DNA of 64,000 nucleotides from assembly GCF_000499845.2 (NCBI RefSeq), contig NC_023758.2, positions 19,420,034-19,484,033 on the forward strand. Reading direction: 5' to 3'. Each line of letters begins with the position of its first letter. Position 1 is the stretch's first letter. The notes under the pieces are model-generated. The model was not told the DNA's origin. It did not search any database and saw nothing but the letters and a program-made list of their open reading frames with translations. The position numbers were made by a program, and so were the translations under genes. This DNA is from Phaseolus vulgaris (lineage: Eukaryota > Streptophyta > Magnoliopsida > Fabales > Fabaceae). Below, one piece after another: positions 46,125 through 56,794 of the stretch.

Positions 46125-48658
46125 TCAAGGGGCAGGAGGGGTGAGCTTTCCATCTACCACTTCGTGATAAATGCTGAATTGCGAGAGGTCCAGGTCTGGG
46201 AGAACGCAGCGGATTTGCTCGAGTGCCAGCTCGAATCCGTTAGTAAGGGCATCAGCACCCACGTTCATCAAATCAGCTTTCTCCGCCTCCAGTTTTTGCT
46301 TTGAGGCCTCCGCAGCATTTCTCTCAGTGGTAATGGCAGCAAGGGAGGAGGCAACTTCTTCCAGTTGGCCCTTGGCTTCAGACAGTTTGCCCACCACCTC
46401 CTCAAGTTTTTTCTCTCCAGCAGCAGCCGCTTCTTTGGTGGACTCGAGCTCCCCCACTAGTTGAGAGTTCAGTTGGCGTAGGGAGGAGGTCTCGGCCCGT
46501 AGCTCCACCACCGCGCAGTCCAGAGAGCTAACAGTCTGCCCCATCAAGATCTCCGTCTTGATGGTCTCTTGGACCTGCGCTAGGTACTCCCTCCTAGCTT
46601 TTTCCACCATGCCCCGCATCAGCTCTACAGACCCTTGAGCAGCTTCGAAGTCACTTCGCAGTGACTCCTTGTCGTGCTCAAGCTCCTTCACCCTCTTCTC
46701 CAGGGCTATTTGCTTGCGGTGCTGGGTGGAAAACTCCAAAGAGAGCACCATCTGCCTGGCCAGGTGCATGTCCACCTCATCACCGTTCCATTCGACGAGC
46801 TCCCGGTTGCTAATGAGTTGTCGAACCAAGGTGATGACCCTGCTAAAGTTCTCGTGGCTGGCTCCAGAGGCGCTTGGGCGCGAGCTGGATCCACCACATT
46901 CAGCAGGTGCAGTGGGGATTGGCAGTGGTGGTGGGGACCCCCAGGTCGAGCAGAAGCACCCCCAGCAGGAGGAGCAGATGGACCAGGTGATTGGCCTGCT
47001 GGGGAGGGAGATGGCGGTTGAGAAGTTGGAGGCAACTGTTGGCAGGCAGAAGGAAGGCATGTGGGCTCTGGGGCAGGTTGAGTAGAGGGAGGAGGGGGTG
47101 AACCTTCCTCTACCTCCACCACCTCGATCTCCCCAGGCTGGAGAGACGAAGCCCCCTCAACCACTGGCAATTTCCTCTGGCGGTGTATAAGAGGAGAGCC
47201 AGAGCTTTCCTCTTCGGTTGAGGCAGCAGCAGCAGCAGTAGCAAGTGAAGTAGAAGCCTTAACCAGTCTTTTTCTTTTCCTTCCTTGCTCGGGGCCTTCA
47301 GCTGGCGCGACCGAGAGAGGAGGGGCTGCGATGGGCTCAGTGGTAGAAGAAGAGGAGCCAGTTCCCTTGGTTCCCCGAAGTTTGGCAAGCTCCAGCAAGG
47401 CTTGCCTCCTGTCTTTCCCCGACATTGAATCTACATAGATGAGAAAAGGAAGAGTTAGTTGGCCAAGTTATGCAAGTAAGTCAAAATATATAAAAGCATG
47501 CATGAGAAGGTGCAAGTATCCTAAGAGGTGGAAGAAGAGCTACCTATGTACTTTTTCAGGGCCAACACATCGAACTCATCTTTGATGAGGCGAGCAGAGT
47601 TGTACTTGGCCCCCAGGAACAGCCCACATAGCTCGCGCTCGTAGGGGGCCATGGCTTCGAGGTCCCTGGGTTTCTTGAATTCAACCCCAGGAACCCAGTA
47701 GAGGGGGTACCCCTCGAGCAGATTTGGACTTTGTGGGGTGGCAGATATCATGTAGAACCTGCCCTTCCAGTTTTTGAAGGATTGCTGGTATAGGCCCAGG
47801 AGCACCCGTCCAGCAACCCCGTTCAGGCTAACCCAGGACCTGTCCCCAGGATTCTTCGCCTCGAAGAAGTAGAGGAACACATCCACGGAGGCGTTGTGCC
47901 CGAAGTAATTGCAGAGGATCTGAAATGCCCGGATGAAGGCCCAGGCATTGGGATGGAGTTGGCAGGGCGCGACGTTCAACTCCATCATCAGCTCCTTTTC
48001 GAAAAAGGTGAAGGGGAGGCGCAGCTTCAACCTTTTGAAGATGGCGGAGTAGATGAAGACGAAGGGCACCCCATTGGTGGCCCTATCGTTCGCACAGATG
48101 GGCACCCCTCGAGGAGGGATGCGGACTTGGATGTTGAAGTCGTTTTCCCTGTCTATGGCGCACGAAGGTTCATCCGGGTCATGGCTCAGAAGGGAAGTGA
48201 GGTGACCCTGCGGTAGTAGGGTGGATGTTTCGGCCAGCAACGCCAGGGGGGCCCAGTCGTAGACCCTGGCGTTGTCATGGTAGGAGGTGGCAACAGGTGG
48301 TGGTGGAGCTGGCGCACTCGCGGAAGGCTGTGCACCAGAGGATGAGGCAATAATGCACGCGGTTTGTTTCAAGCGAGCCATCGCGAGATAGCTGCAAATG
48401 GAGGAAAAACGAAAGGTCAGAATGAATGGAAGAAGAGGGAATGATGAATGGTTCGGTGAAAACAGAGAAGGGAAAGGAGAAAGAGATGCCCAACTGAAAA
48501 AAGGAAGAAGGAGAAGCAGAAATCAGGGCAAGAGCGCGAAAAACCCTAGCGCGGGTCGAGAGAGGGAAAACAGGGGAAATGAATGCATGATAACGAGAAA
48601 GGTAAATGCAATCGGTAGAAATAACCTAAATAGACCCAGGAAGAAGAAAAACCATACC
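46125..48658 (-). pseudogene. Antisense gene of Tat element B
   Basis: Runs opposite to gag-pol. A leader intron (48,657-48,392, CAAAG/GTATGG to TTGCAG) precedes the ATG at 48,381. Coding exon 1 (48,381-47,544) is fully open: LHPNAWAFIRAFQIL, VDVFLYFFEAKNPG, GVAGRVLLGLYQQSFK, EGYPLYWVPG and ERELCGLFLG, matching 'putative gypsy type transposon'. A coding intron of 113 bases (47,543-47,431) has clean GT/AG and a pyrimidine tract. Exon 2 (47,430-46,125) encodes KDRRQALLELAK, a low-complexity Pro/Ser region, then a coiled coil (RVKELEHDKESLRSDFEAAQ onward) and the end YHEVVDGKLTPPAP. One frame change near 46,950 separates the Pro-rich part from the coiled coil. It is the least damaged copy of the three. 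Confidence 0.82.
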
Positions 48659-48760
48659 TTTGGATGATCGCAAGAGGTTTGGAAGCAGAAAACTTGAAGA
48701 AAGATGGGCGCGCAGAGAAAGAGTTCGCAAGAAGTCTGAGAGTCGATTGAAGAAGATGAA

Positions 48761-48839
48761 GGAACAGTGAAGGCGCGCGCCAATTTGAATAAGAGAAGCG
48801 CTAGCGACACACCACGCTGGCCGTCGATGGGGCCACGTG
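48761..48839 (-). promoter_or_regulatory. Promoter-like block of the antisense gene, element B
   Basis: Minus strand: CACGTG at 48,839-48,834, TATTCAAA at 48,791-48,784, a GCGCGCGCC block, and CACTGTTCC at 48,769-48,761, 22 bases after TATTCAAA. Three further CACGTG cores lie upstream within 80 bases (near 48,880, 48,893 and 48,915). Leader donor at 48,657. Confidence 0.42.
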
Positions 48840-48973
48840 TCGCGAGATTAAGGAAGGAAGTCCAAACGTTAAAGAAGCAACACGTGAGGTGGCACGTGAT
48901 GCGGTCCCACTTGCCACGTGGACTGAGGGCACGACCACTTAGTCTCTTCGCCGAGAACGAGTTCACGACTCGA

Positions 48974-48987
48974 GACAGGGGGGCTTG
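48974..48987 (+). other. Element B polypurine tract
   Basis: GACAGGGGGGCTTG directly before the 3' LTR, the expected second-strand primer. Element C has GACTAGGGGGCTTG at the same place. Confidence 0.8.
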
Positions 48988-50177
48988 TGATCCGATCGGT
49001 CATCGGTAGTCGATGACGTTAGCAGCAGAGGACCACGTGGACCACTCGCAGGGTGACACGTGGACCAAGTGACAGAGAGATCAAGGAGACGATCGCCAAG
49101 AGCGGTGATCGGGGGTCAGTAACCAAGTGACCATCGACAGATCAGGAGGCAGAGAGGTCAGGGGACAGATCACCCAGAACGGTGATCGGAGGTCAGTAGC
49201 CAAGTGGCCACCAACCGACCAGTTCCCAGACTCACGCCTGGGGGCAGAACGCGAGAAGTAAATGGAGCACTGATCAGTCATCGGGTGCATTGTCATCGGG
49301 GTCTCGTGTTACATGCAGTTAAACTGGGATTGAGGTTCCCAGCGAGAGCGTTACGCATGAACCTCGCATGAGCACATCCCAGGGAATCATGCACGAGAGT
49401 GGCCTGAGGGAACTAGTAAACCAGTCAGTAATTGGTGATTCCCTCAACCCATTACGTGCGTGACACCGTGTAGGGTAAGCCGTTTACGCAGGGAGCAACG
49501 TCTGGTGAGTGTGCCTAGACCAGCCACACCTGGCGTTCTCTTGAGAGTATGCGATTTACCCAGATGGAAGAAATATCCTAAGTTACTCCGCAAGGGAGTA
49601 ACTTAGGCACACAAGAGAAGCGCTAGAGCCCTTCCAGTAAGTGACACGTGTGTGGTTAGATGTGAGTCGCATGCCTCCACGTGTCATCATCTGAGAGGGG
49701 TGCGGTCCAGATAAAGGTGCACTCCGTACCGCTAAAGATATAGACAAGCGCAGCCAAGCGCAGAGACGCGCGAACACGCACAGACACCCACACTCTACTG
49801 ATTCTGAAGGTACATTGTCTCAGAAAAGCATAACAGGGTTCTGACACATGCCAGAAAAGCATAACAGAATTCTATTATGCCCAGAAGCAGAGAGAGAGAC
49901 ATAAAAAGAGAATCAGGGAGAGATTGAGGGAATACGAAAATTAGAGAGCAAGAGTTTTTCACACACACTGCTAGTTTTCTCATTTGGTGGTTCTGTGGTC
50001 TAACTTGATCGACGGAGTGCAAACGGTCGCTAGAGGCGCCGTCTGTGTGTTTTGCAGGTCACGTTTGGAGCATTAAGAGAAGGTTCTGAGGGTGACTTTG
50101 CAGAGAACGCAGTCGCGTAGACGGGACAGAGAGCGCTAGGAAGCGATTCCTCCACGTTCGAGTTGCCGGCAAGATCA
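48988..50177 (+). repeat. Element B 3' LTR
   Basis: 1190 bases, 13 differences from the 5' LTR counted by eye, 12 of them transitions. Confidence 0.95.
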
Positions 50178-50182
50178 ATACC

Positions 50183-50972
50183 CTTTCGTAAAGTGGATGA
50201 TGCTAACAACATCTCTAGGCTCTTCTTTAGAGAAATGGTAAGACTACATGGTTTGCCTAAGACCATAGTTCCGGATAGAGATCCTAAATTTGTCCATTTC
50301 TGGAGAACTCTTTGGGAAAGGCTAGGAACTAAGTTGAACTTCTCAACTTCTTGTCATCCTCAAACAGATGGACAAACTAAAGTTGTCGATAATCTCTTTC
50401 CATTATGCTTAGGTCAATCATGAAGGAAACCACAAATCTTGGGATAAGTACCTTCATCATATTGAGTTTGCATATAATAGAGTAGTTCATAAAACTACTA
50501 ATATTTCTCCATTTGAGATTGTGTATGGATTTAATCCTCTTACTCCTTTGGATTTGTTACCTCTACCTAATCCACAAGAATTTGTGCATAAGGAAGGAGT
50601 AACAAAAGCTGAATTTGTAAAGAAAATGCATGAGAGGATTAAAAATTAAATATAGCAACAAATAGAGAAATACATGAAAAATAACAATAAGGGAAAGAAA
50701 TAAATGATATTTTAAGAGGGAGACTAGGTTTCGCTTCACCTTAGAAAAGATAGATTCCCTAATCAGAGGAAGTCTAAGCTTAGTCCCCAGGGAGATGGTC
50801 ATTTCCAAGTCCTCAAAAGAATCAATAATAATGCATATCAAATTGACCTGCCTAAGGAATACAGAGTACATACTACCTTCAATGTTATGGATCTAACACC
50901 TTTTGCAGGTAGTGAAGATGAAGAGGCAAAAGCATGTGATTTGAGGACAAATCCTCTTCTAGGGGGAGGGGA
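50183..50972 (+). pseudogene. Element D integrase, C-terminal part
   Basis: Resumes the integrase cut at 38,494: [21 protein letters not shown] (second Asp; usual Ser is Pro), [14 protein letters not shown] (Glu position is Lys), then [22 protein letters not shown], and the GPF-type end GDGHFQVLKRINNNAYQIDLP. Frameshifts lie near 50,395 and 50,690. It ends in a purine tract (TAGGGGGAGGGGA) before the LTR. Confidence 0.85.
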
Positions 50973-51640
50973 TGATGGAGGAAGGTCAGCTCAGGCCCAA
51001 GATACAAGAAGACTGGGACTCTGCTATTGATGACAGAGAAACATTCCTATACATGTTAAAATATGTCATAAACCTAGTGTAGAGTATAATTTATTTTCTT
51101 GTCAAAGTAGAATAGAAATTTTACTTGTAATTTTTCTTAATTGTAATTAGGGTTATATTAGGCACCTAAAAACCAGCCTATGTTAAATTAGAGTTTCTAG
51201 AAGACTCCTAAATTGACCTAGGTCGGTTCAAAACCTAAAAAGAGTCATATGAAGCACACCTTGATAATGTTTGCCTTGTGACACCAAAATAGGCGCCAAT
51301 ATTCAAACCCATTGCATTTGAATTTCCCACCAATTTCTTTGTACAATGGTCAAACCTCTAAGCTATATAAAGAGGTGCTTGGCTCATGAATTTAGAAGAT
51401 TAATGAAAGAGTGAATTGTTTCCGAGATTGCATGCTTTCTCACTCTCTTGTCTTGCCTCTCTAGGATAGACACCTTAATCTTCTTCACCTTCTCCAAGTG
51501 ATATGACCCAACTAATCACTCTGCCTACCTATCATGCACCTTCAAGGAAACCATAGCTCCATTGGAGCCCTCCTTGTCCGCCAATTCCATTGAGCTTCCG
51601 CAATCCACCACAAAAATTCAAACGTAATGAAGGCAATGCT
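50973..51640 (+). repeat. Element D 3' LTR, right border approximate
   Basis: Starts TGATGGAGG after the purine tract; TATATAAA is at 51,364-51,371. The 5' partner is not in the window, so the right border is only estimated from where minus-strand Tat sequence begins. Confidence 0.6.
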
Positions 51641-51644
51641 ATCA

Positions 51645-53230
51645 ATTTCATTGTCATAATAGATGTAGAAATCATGTCCCCAAACTGTTTAGATTTGATC
51701 TCTCTAAGAGGATTTTGTATGAGTTATTAGAGTTTATGATGAGGTATCAAATTTTTATAGTTTGGCTTTCCAAAGTTCCTTCACCATACTTCATGTACAA
51801 GTCAATGTATCCTTCGTGTCTACTATTTCTCCCAAGAAACCTATGATCAAATCATCGTATGGTTGGATGTCAATTTTCAGGATCTTCATTTCTCTGGAAT
51901 GTCTTTCAATAAAGAATATCGACCTAGCTTCCCTAATCTCCTAAGGTTTTTATAATTGTGAAGTTCTCTACCTATATTGTGATAACCATTGGATCATCAG
52001 TGAATGTAATTGGCGGCATCCTCATCCATGAAGAAGAGACCACAACATTCTCTAATTGTACTACTGAAGGTGTTGCTTTCTTGTGGAGGATGATGCTCCT
52101 CCTCCATTAGACCTTCCCGTTATGGTGTCAATGGCTTCGTGTAGAGGGGCCTCACATCCTTGTTCTTCTCACTCAGTTTGTGGGCGTTGGTTTGGCCCAC
52201 GTTGTTGATTATCATCTCAGTTGAAATCATCCATCAACTTAGTTCTTCATAACCTTGGTGATCACGCTCGTCTCTTTGTATAAGCAAGTGGTCGACTGCT
52301 CGATATTCAAATCCTTTTACAAACTATAAGAGGTGAACAACTTTAATTAACTCTTCAAGATAGAGCACTCATGGGTGGAACGGCCAAAGTTCTGGTGGTA
52401 CCTACATTGCTTGGTGGGATCTAAATGAAAAAGATTAGGTACTTTCGTAGGAGTCAAGATTAGCTCGACGTTAAAGGCCTCCTCAAGGATTCTTGCTCAA
52501 TCTGCGTTCAAATGGATGTATTAGGAGAATCTTGGCCCCCCAGTGTTCTCTAGGCCTTATCATTAGATAACCTTAACTTGGTCTTTCCTTTTCCTTCTTA
52601 GTTTTTCCAGGCACCATCTTTGTCTTGACTTTGCTCTTAAATTCTCGTAACTCTTCATGTTCCATGAATTTTGCGACTCTCCATCGTAGTTCATCCTATT
52701 TAGTTGAGATTTTTTTTTTTTGCATAAGTTATCTGCAAATGGTCCCAGTGTAAGCTGTGACCATGTGGTGTAGGGCTATTTTGGGTTTAGGTTACGGATG
52801 TTAAAAGTGACCTTTTTTAATCTTTCCACAAAAGGCCTCAATGACTCTTATTTCTTTTGCCATATATTTACCAGGGCAACGACTCCAAACTTTGTTATTA
52901 GTGTGTCAAAGAAATCAATTGAAGAGGGATGAGCCACATTAACCAATTTAGAGTCACCCATTATACACAATAGAAGACAACATTCTTTGTGGTGTATAGG
53001 CTTATCGACTTTACATAAACATATATGTCTTTGACTAGGTTGGTTATTCCAACTACGCGAGAGCTTGGTATCCATAATGCCATCAACAAATGGATGTCGA
53101 TGAATACCTCCTTTTGTGGTATAGGTATGTGTCGAGGTGTTGAGCCATGACTTGGCTCTGTAGCTTTCAACTTCTGATGCTCAAGTCAATATTGTAGGGT
53201 GGTATTGAATGAGACGAGATTGTCACATCT
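51645..53230 (-). pseudogene. Tat/Ogre-type gag-protease relic
   Basis: Minus strand, reading right to left. Gag: SSIDSFDTLITKFG-like and ALVNIWQKK blocks (53,000-52,850), SQLTLGPFADNLC (52,770-52,720), EELREF-like text, then a CRYHQNFGRSTHEC finger-like block (52,415-52,370). Protease: GGASSSTRKQHL (52,100), PITFTDDPMVIT (52,010-51,970), a stop-ridden active site, DIQPYDDLIIGF (51,880-51,840) and YKILLERSNLNSLGT (51,730-51,680). Stops occur throughout. The text is closer to Ogre-type than to families A, B and C. No LTR was identified. Confidence 0.7.
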
Positions 53231-53877
53231 TTCAATGTGGCCTCAAGGTAAGGCTCGTCCTCAAGTTGTAAGGACATACAAATTTAGGGATGGCAAAGTA
53301 AAGCAAGTTGTGTCGGTCATATCGTGGTTCACTGAGAAAAATGCGGGCATGGGCTGCCTATTTCAATCATTGGCCCGCTTAGGATCGCACTGCATAACCC
53401 ATGCAAACCAAGTGCGGGGCGAATTGGCCAGCACATCTCGCATATTTTAAAAATTTAGAAATTTCTATTTGTACCCCATAATTTCTTATTGCAACTTCAT
53501 ATTCTAAAAATATCTAAAATTATATATTCCAAATTCTACATTTGTATTATGTATTGTGCAATCTAATTGTACAATTTAAAACAAAAATTTTAACTTTCAA
53601 ATTCTATAACCCGAAAATTCTCTAAATTTGACATTCTGAAATTAAAGAAAACACAATCAATGAAAAATGCCAAAGGGTAATTTGAGTTTTTTTTTTTAAG
53701 TATGGGGTTCAAGAAGAAAGGCATGGAGGTGCAAGAAGAAACTACCCTCAATCCCTAATTCATAACACCTTCAAAAAAATTCGATAATGATTTTTAATAT
53801 TTAATATTGTTTTTTTTTATCTTTCTAAACTGCATAGATTGTTTAGGTTTCAATACTCATCAAATGTTAAATGTATT
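53231..53877. other. Spacer before element C
   Basis: The first 220 bases are of mixed composition with a short unassigned plus-strand frame; the rest is AT-rich. No gene seen. Confidence 0.5.
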
Positions 53878-54749
53878 TGTCCCGACCAGTCCTCGCTCAT
53901 CGACTCAAGGACTGACCTTAGACATTGTGTACTGATGCTTGGTAATGGAAGGGGGCCACGTAAGTTAGTGCCGAGACGCACCTATCAGGGGATTGGTTAG
54001 TCTTCGGACATTGGTATCATAGACCCCGATGTTGGAGATCGACATCGGACCTTGCCAACAGAGGGAGAAGATCGGACATCGGTGGTGTGAACGTTGTAGA
54101 GGGCCACGTAAGGTGGGCCGTAGAGTTATGATAAGTTAAAAGTTAAGACATGAGATATGTGGGAAGCCTAAGTCACGAAGGATCCATGCACGCGATGTGT
54201 ATAGCGCATGAAGGCGCAACACGTATGAATAATCCTGGGAGGTGCTAAGGCCCATTAGGGTTAGGGTTTTCAAGAAAAGTTGCATGCATGGCACGTGAAT
54301 ACTTAGGGCACCCACAAAGCAGATGACGCTAGAGATCAGGTGCACAAGTTGGTACCCAAGCGACCACTCTGTTATTCACTGCACTCCAGTTAAGGGAAGT
54401 TCATGTGCCAGATACACTACGATTATGCAAATAGCGGCGCAAGGACGTTTCCTAAGGAACCCTAGATGAGAGCAACAACACCAAGGTAAACCCTAGCTTC
54501 AACCTATATAAAGGGTGCCAAGAACCTTAGCAAGGTACACAGTTTCTAAGACTGAAGCTAATATACACTCCTGGTGTTTGTTTGCCCTAATACTGACTTG
54601 AGCATCGGAGTGCAAACGGCCGCTAGGGCGCCCCTTTACTTTGCAGGTGAGAGGTTTCTTGATCAAGGACGTTCGATTCTCAGACGGAGATAGAAGGGTC
54701 AAAGCAGTTGTTGGAGTTAACCGGCGAAGCGAGTCAACCGGTAGGAACA
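53878..54749 (+). repeat. Element C 5' LTR
   Basis: 872 bases, TGTCCCGACC...GGAACA. TATATAAA at 54,505-54,512. The shared Tat motif CTTGAGCATCGGAGTGCAAA lies at 54,597-54,616, followed by a splice-donor-like TTTGCAG/GTGAG at about 54,641. Confidence 0.92.
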
Positions 54750-54751
54750 TT

Positions 54752-54769
54752 TGGCGCCCACCGTGGGGC
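54752..54769 (+). other. Element C primer binding site
   Basis: TGGCGCCCACCGTGGGGC, identical to that of element B, two bases after the LTR. Confidence 0.7.
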
Positions 54770-54821
54770 CCATTAAAGAAAGGTCCCACTCGCAATCACG
54801 TTAGGAGTCTTTACCAATAAT

Positions 54822-56099
54822 ATGAGGAGTACGAGGCAAGGAACTGCTGAACCCACGGGGGTTGTGCCCCCCGGAGGGGACAGCGTTACCACGCAGCAAA
54901 TCTTGGAGACAATGCGTGCCCTCCAAGAAGAAGTGGCGGCATCTAGGGTTGAAATTTCCGCATCACGAGCGGACAACGCGGAACTGCGCAGAGCCAATGA
55001 AGAACTGCGCAAGGATTTGCAACAAGTAGGGGAGCGCGCGACGGACGAACTTGCCCCACCTGTACCACTCAAGGCACGTCCCATGCTGTTTTCTCAGGCA
55101 ATCAAGGACACAGCGTTGCCAACCACGTCTCTGGGCCCCAAGATCTCCTTCAAAGGAGTGGAGGACCCAGAGGCCAATCTCACGGCGTTCCACACTCAGA
55201 TGATGCTTACAGGAGGATCTGACATTGTGTACTGCAAGTTGCTTATGAGCACGTTCGTAAGCGCGGCGTTGGAGTGGTTCATTAACCTTCCCGATGGACA
55301 CATCACCACCTTTGACCAGTTCGCAACGCTGCTCAGGGAGCAATACCTTGTTAACAAGGCCCCCATCTAGCTTTCTTATGATGTCTTTGACATTAAATAG
55401 TACCAGGGGGAGTCCATGAAGGACTACTTGAATAGGTTTGGGGTCTAAGTGGTGAGGTTGAAACCCACTGATGAGGTCATGACAATGCATGCCTTTGTCA
55501 AGGGAATGTTGCCAGGACCTTTCAGCGAATCGCTGTTTAGGTTCTACCAGAAGACGTTCATTGAGATCAAACGTCGAGCATTGGCACACATCGATGCAGA
55601 TGATCGAGTAACAGAGAAACAAGGTCTTGTCGATCCTATCCGACCTCGAGTGGCAGCACGACCTCAACCCATGAGGGTGCACGAGGCGACCACAGAGAAA
55701 AAGGGACCAGGAAAACCCTACGAACGGACCCATGCGGGAACGCGCGCGCGAAGGGACCCGCCCCCAAAGCATAATTTTCGATTGGAGCTCAAGGAGTTAA
55801 TCGTTATCCCAAACATAGCGGCAAGACTGAAGGTGCCTGCAAAGACCGACAAGAAGATGGGGCCCAACAAGAGCGCTTGGTGTGAGTTTCACCAAGCGAA
55901 TGACCACTACATACGCAATTGGTTGGCCCTGGCACACCAACTAGATGAACTAGTGAAGAATCGCATAACGATCAAGCGTTGGTGACTATAGGGGCGGACC
56001 ACGGGCACGAGGTGCCCATTCATGGGGAAATCAACACCATCGCTGGAGGATTCTCAGGAGGAGGATGCTCCGCCTCCCAACGAAAGAAGTACGCGCGAG
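54822..56099 (+). pseudogene. Element C gag
   Basis: Starts MRSTRQGTAEP. Coiled coil (QQILETMRALQEEVAASR, NEELRKDLQ), capsid SFKGVEDPEANLTAFHTQMM, LEWFINLPDGHIT, YQGESMKDYLNRFG, KGMLPGPFSESL, then NFRLELKELIVI and CEFHQANDHYI. Stops at 55,368 (TAG), 55,398 (TAG) and 55,446 (TAA); a frame change with a small deletion near 55,975. Confidence 0.85.
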
Positions 56100-56794
56100 A
56101 GGTAAATGAAGTAGAAGTGCAGCAGGTAGATCAGACTCCCGATGTCGACCTCGTCTTCACCAAGGCCGACCTTCAGGATGTCATACCCCATGACAATGAC
56201 CCAGTAGTGATTTTGCTAGTCACAGCTGGGAGGAAGGTGCATCGCGTCCTCGTGGATCAAGGAAGTTCAACCGACATAATGTTCTGGACGACCTTCAACA
56301 AGTTACAACTCTCCCCATACTAGTTAAGACCCTACACTGGATGCTTGTATGGTTTCGTCGGAGATCAGGTGGAGGTGCGTGGGCATATTGAGTTGAGGAC
56401 GACCTTCACGGATGGCACGACTTCACGCACTACCAACATTAGGTATCTCGTTGTTAATGCTTCGTCGGCCTACAATATACTTCTAGGTAGACCAGCTTTA
56501 AATAGGATTGAAGCAGTTGCCTCCACGAGGCATATGAAGATGAAGTTGCCTTCCATCGAGGGTACGGTGATCACCATTAAGTCTGACCAAAAGGAGGCTA
56601 AGAAGTGCTATGAAAATAGTCTCAAGACAAAGAGAGGGGTGTTCGCATTTACGACCCAGCCTCCAAGGGAAGAAGGGATCACCCGTTCAGAGATCGCCCG
56701 GGAGAAACGACTCGAACCCGCCGGAGACGTAGTGGAAAGAGAGATTGCTGGGAAGATGTTCAAGCTTGGCCGATCTTTGAGCCAAGAGTCGTAG
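56100..56794 (+). pseudogene. Element C protease
   Basis: VDQGSSTDIMFWTTFNKLQ, YGFVGDQVEVRGHIEL, YLVVNASSAYNILLGRP and MKMKLPSIEGTVITI. A TAG at 56,321 sits where element B has CAG. The block ends at a TAG (56,792) before RT, at a different place from the stop of element B. Confidence 0.87.

Larger units (their letters stand above)
38495..50177 (+). mobile_element. Element B, full-length Tat-lineage LTR retrotransposon
   Basis: 11,683 bases with two LTRs of exactly 1190 bases and a perfect 5-base target duplication ATACC (38,490-38,494 and 50,178-50,182). The LTR ends form an inverted repeat TGATCC...GGATCA. The order is LTR, primer site, gag, protease, RT, RNase H, second RNase H, integrase, repeat zone, antisense gene, purine tract, LTR. 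By eye the LTRs differ at 13 positions (about 1.1%), so it is the youngest complete element here, yet its frames are broken. Confidence 0.95.

Noticed and set aside
53270..53450. hAT-type MITE suggested by TTTAGGGATGGCAAAG
   Set aside because: No matching inverted terminal repeat or 8-base duplication was found; only a short resemblance.
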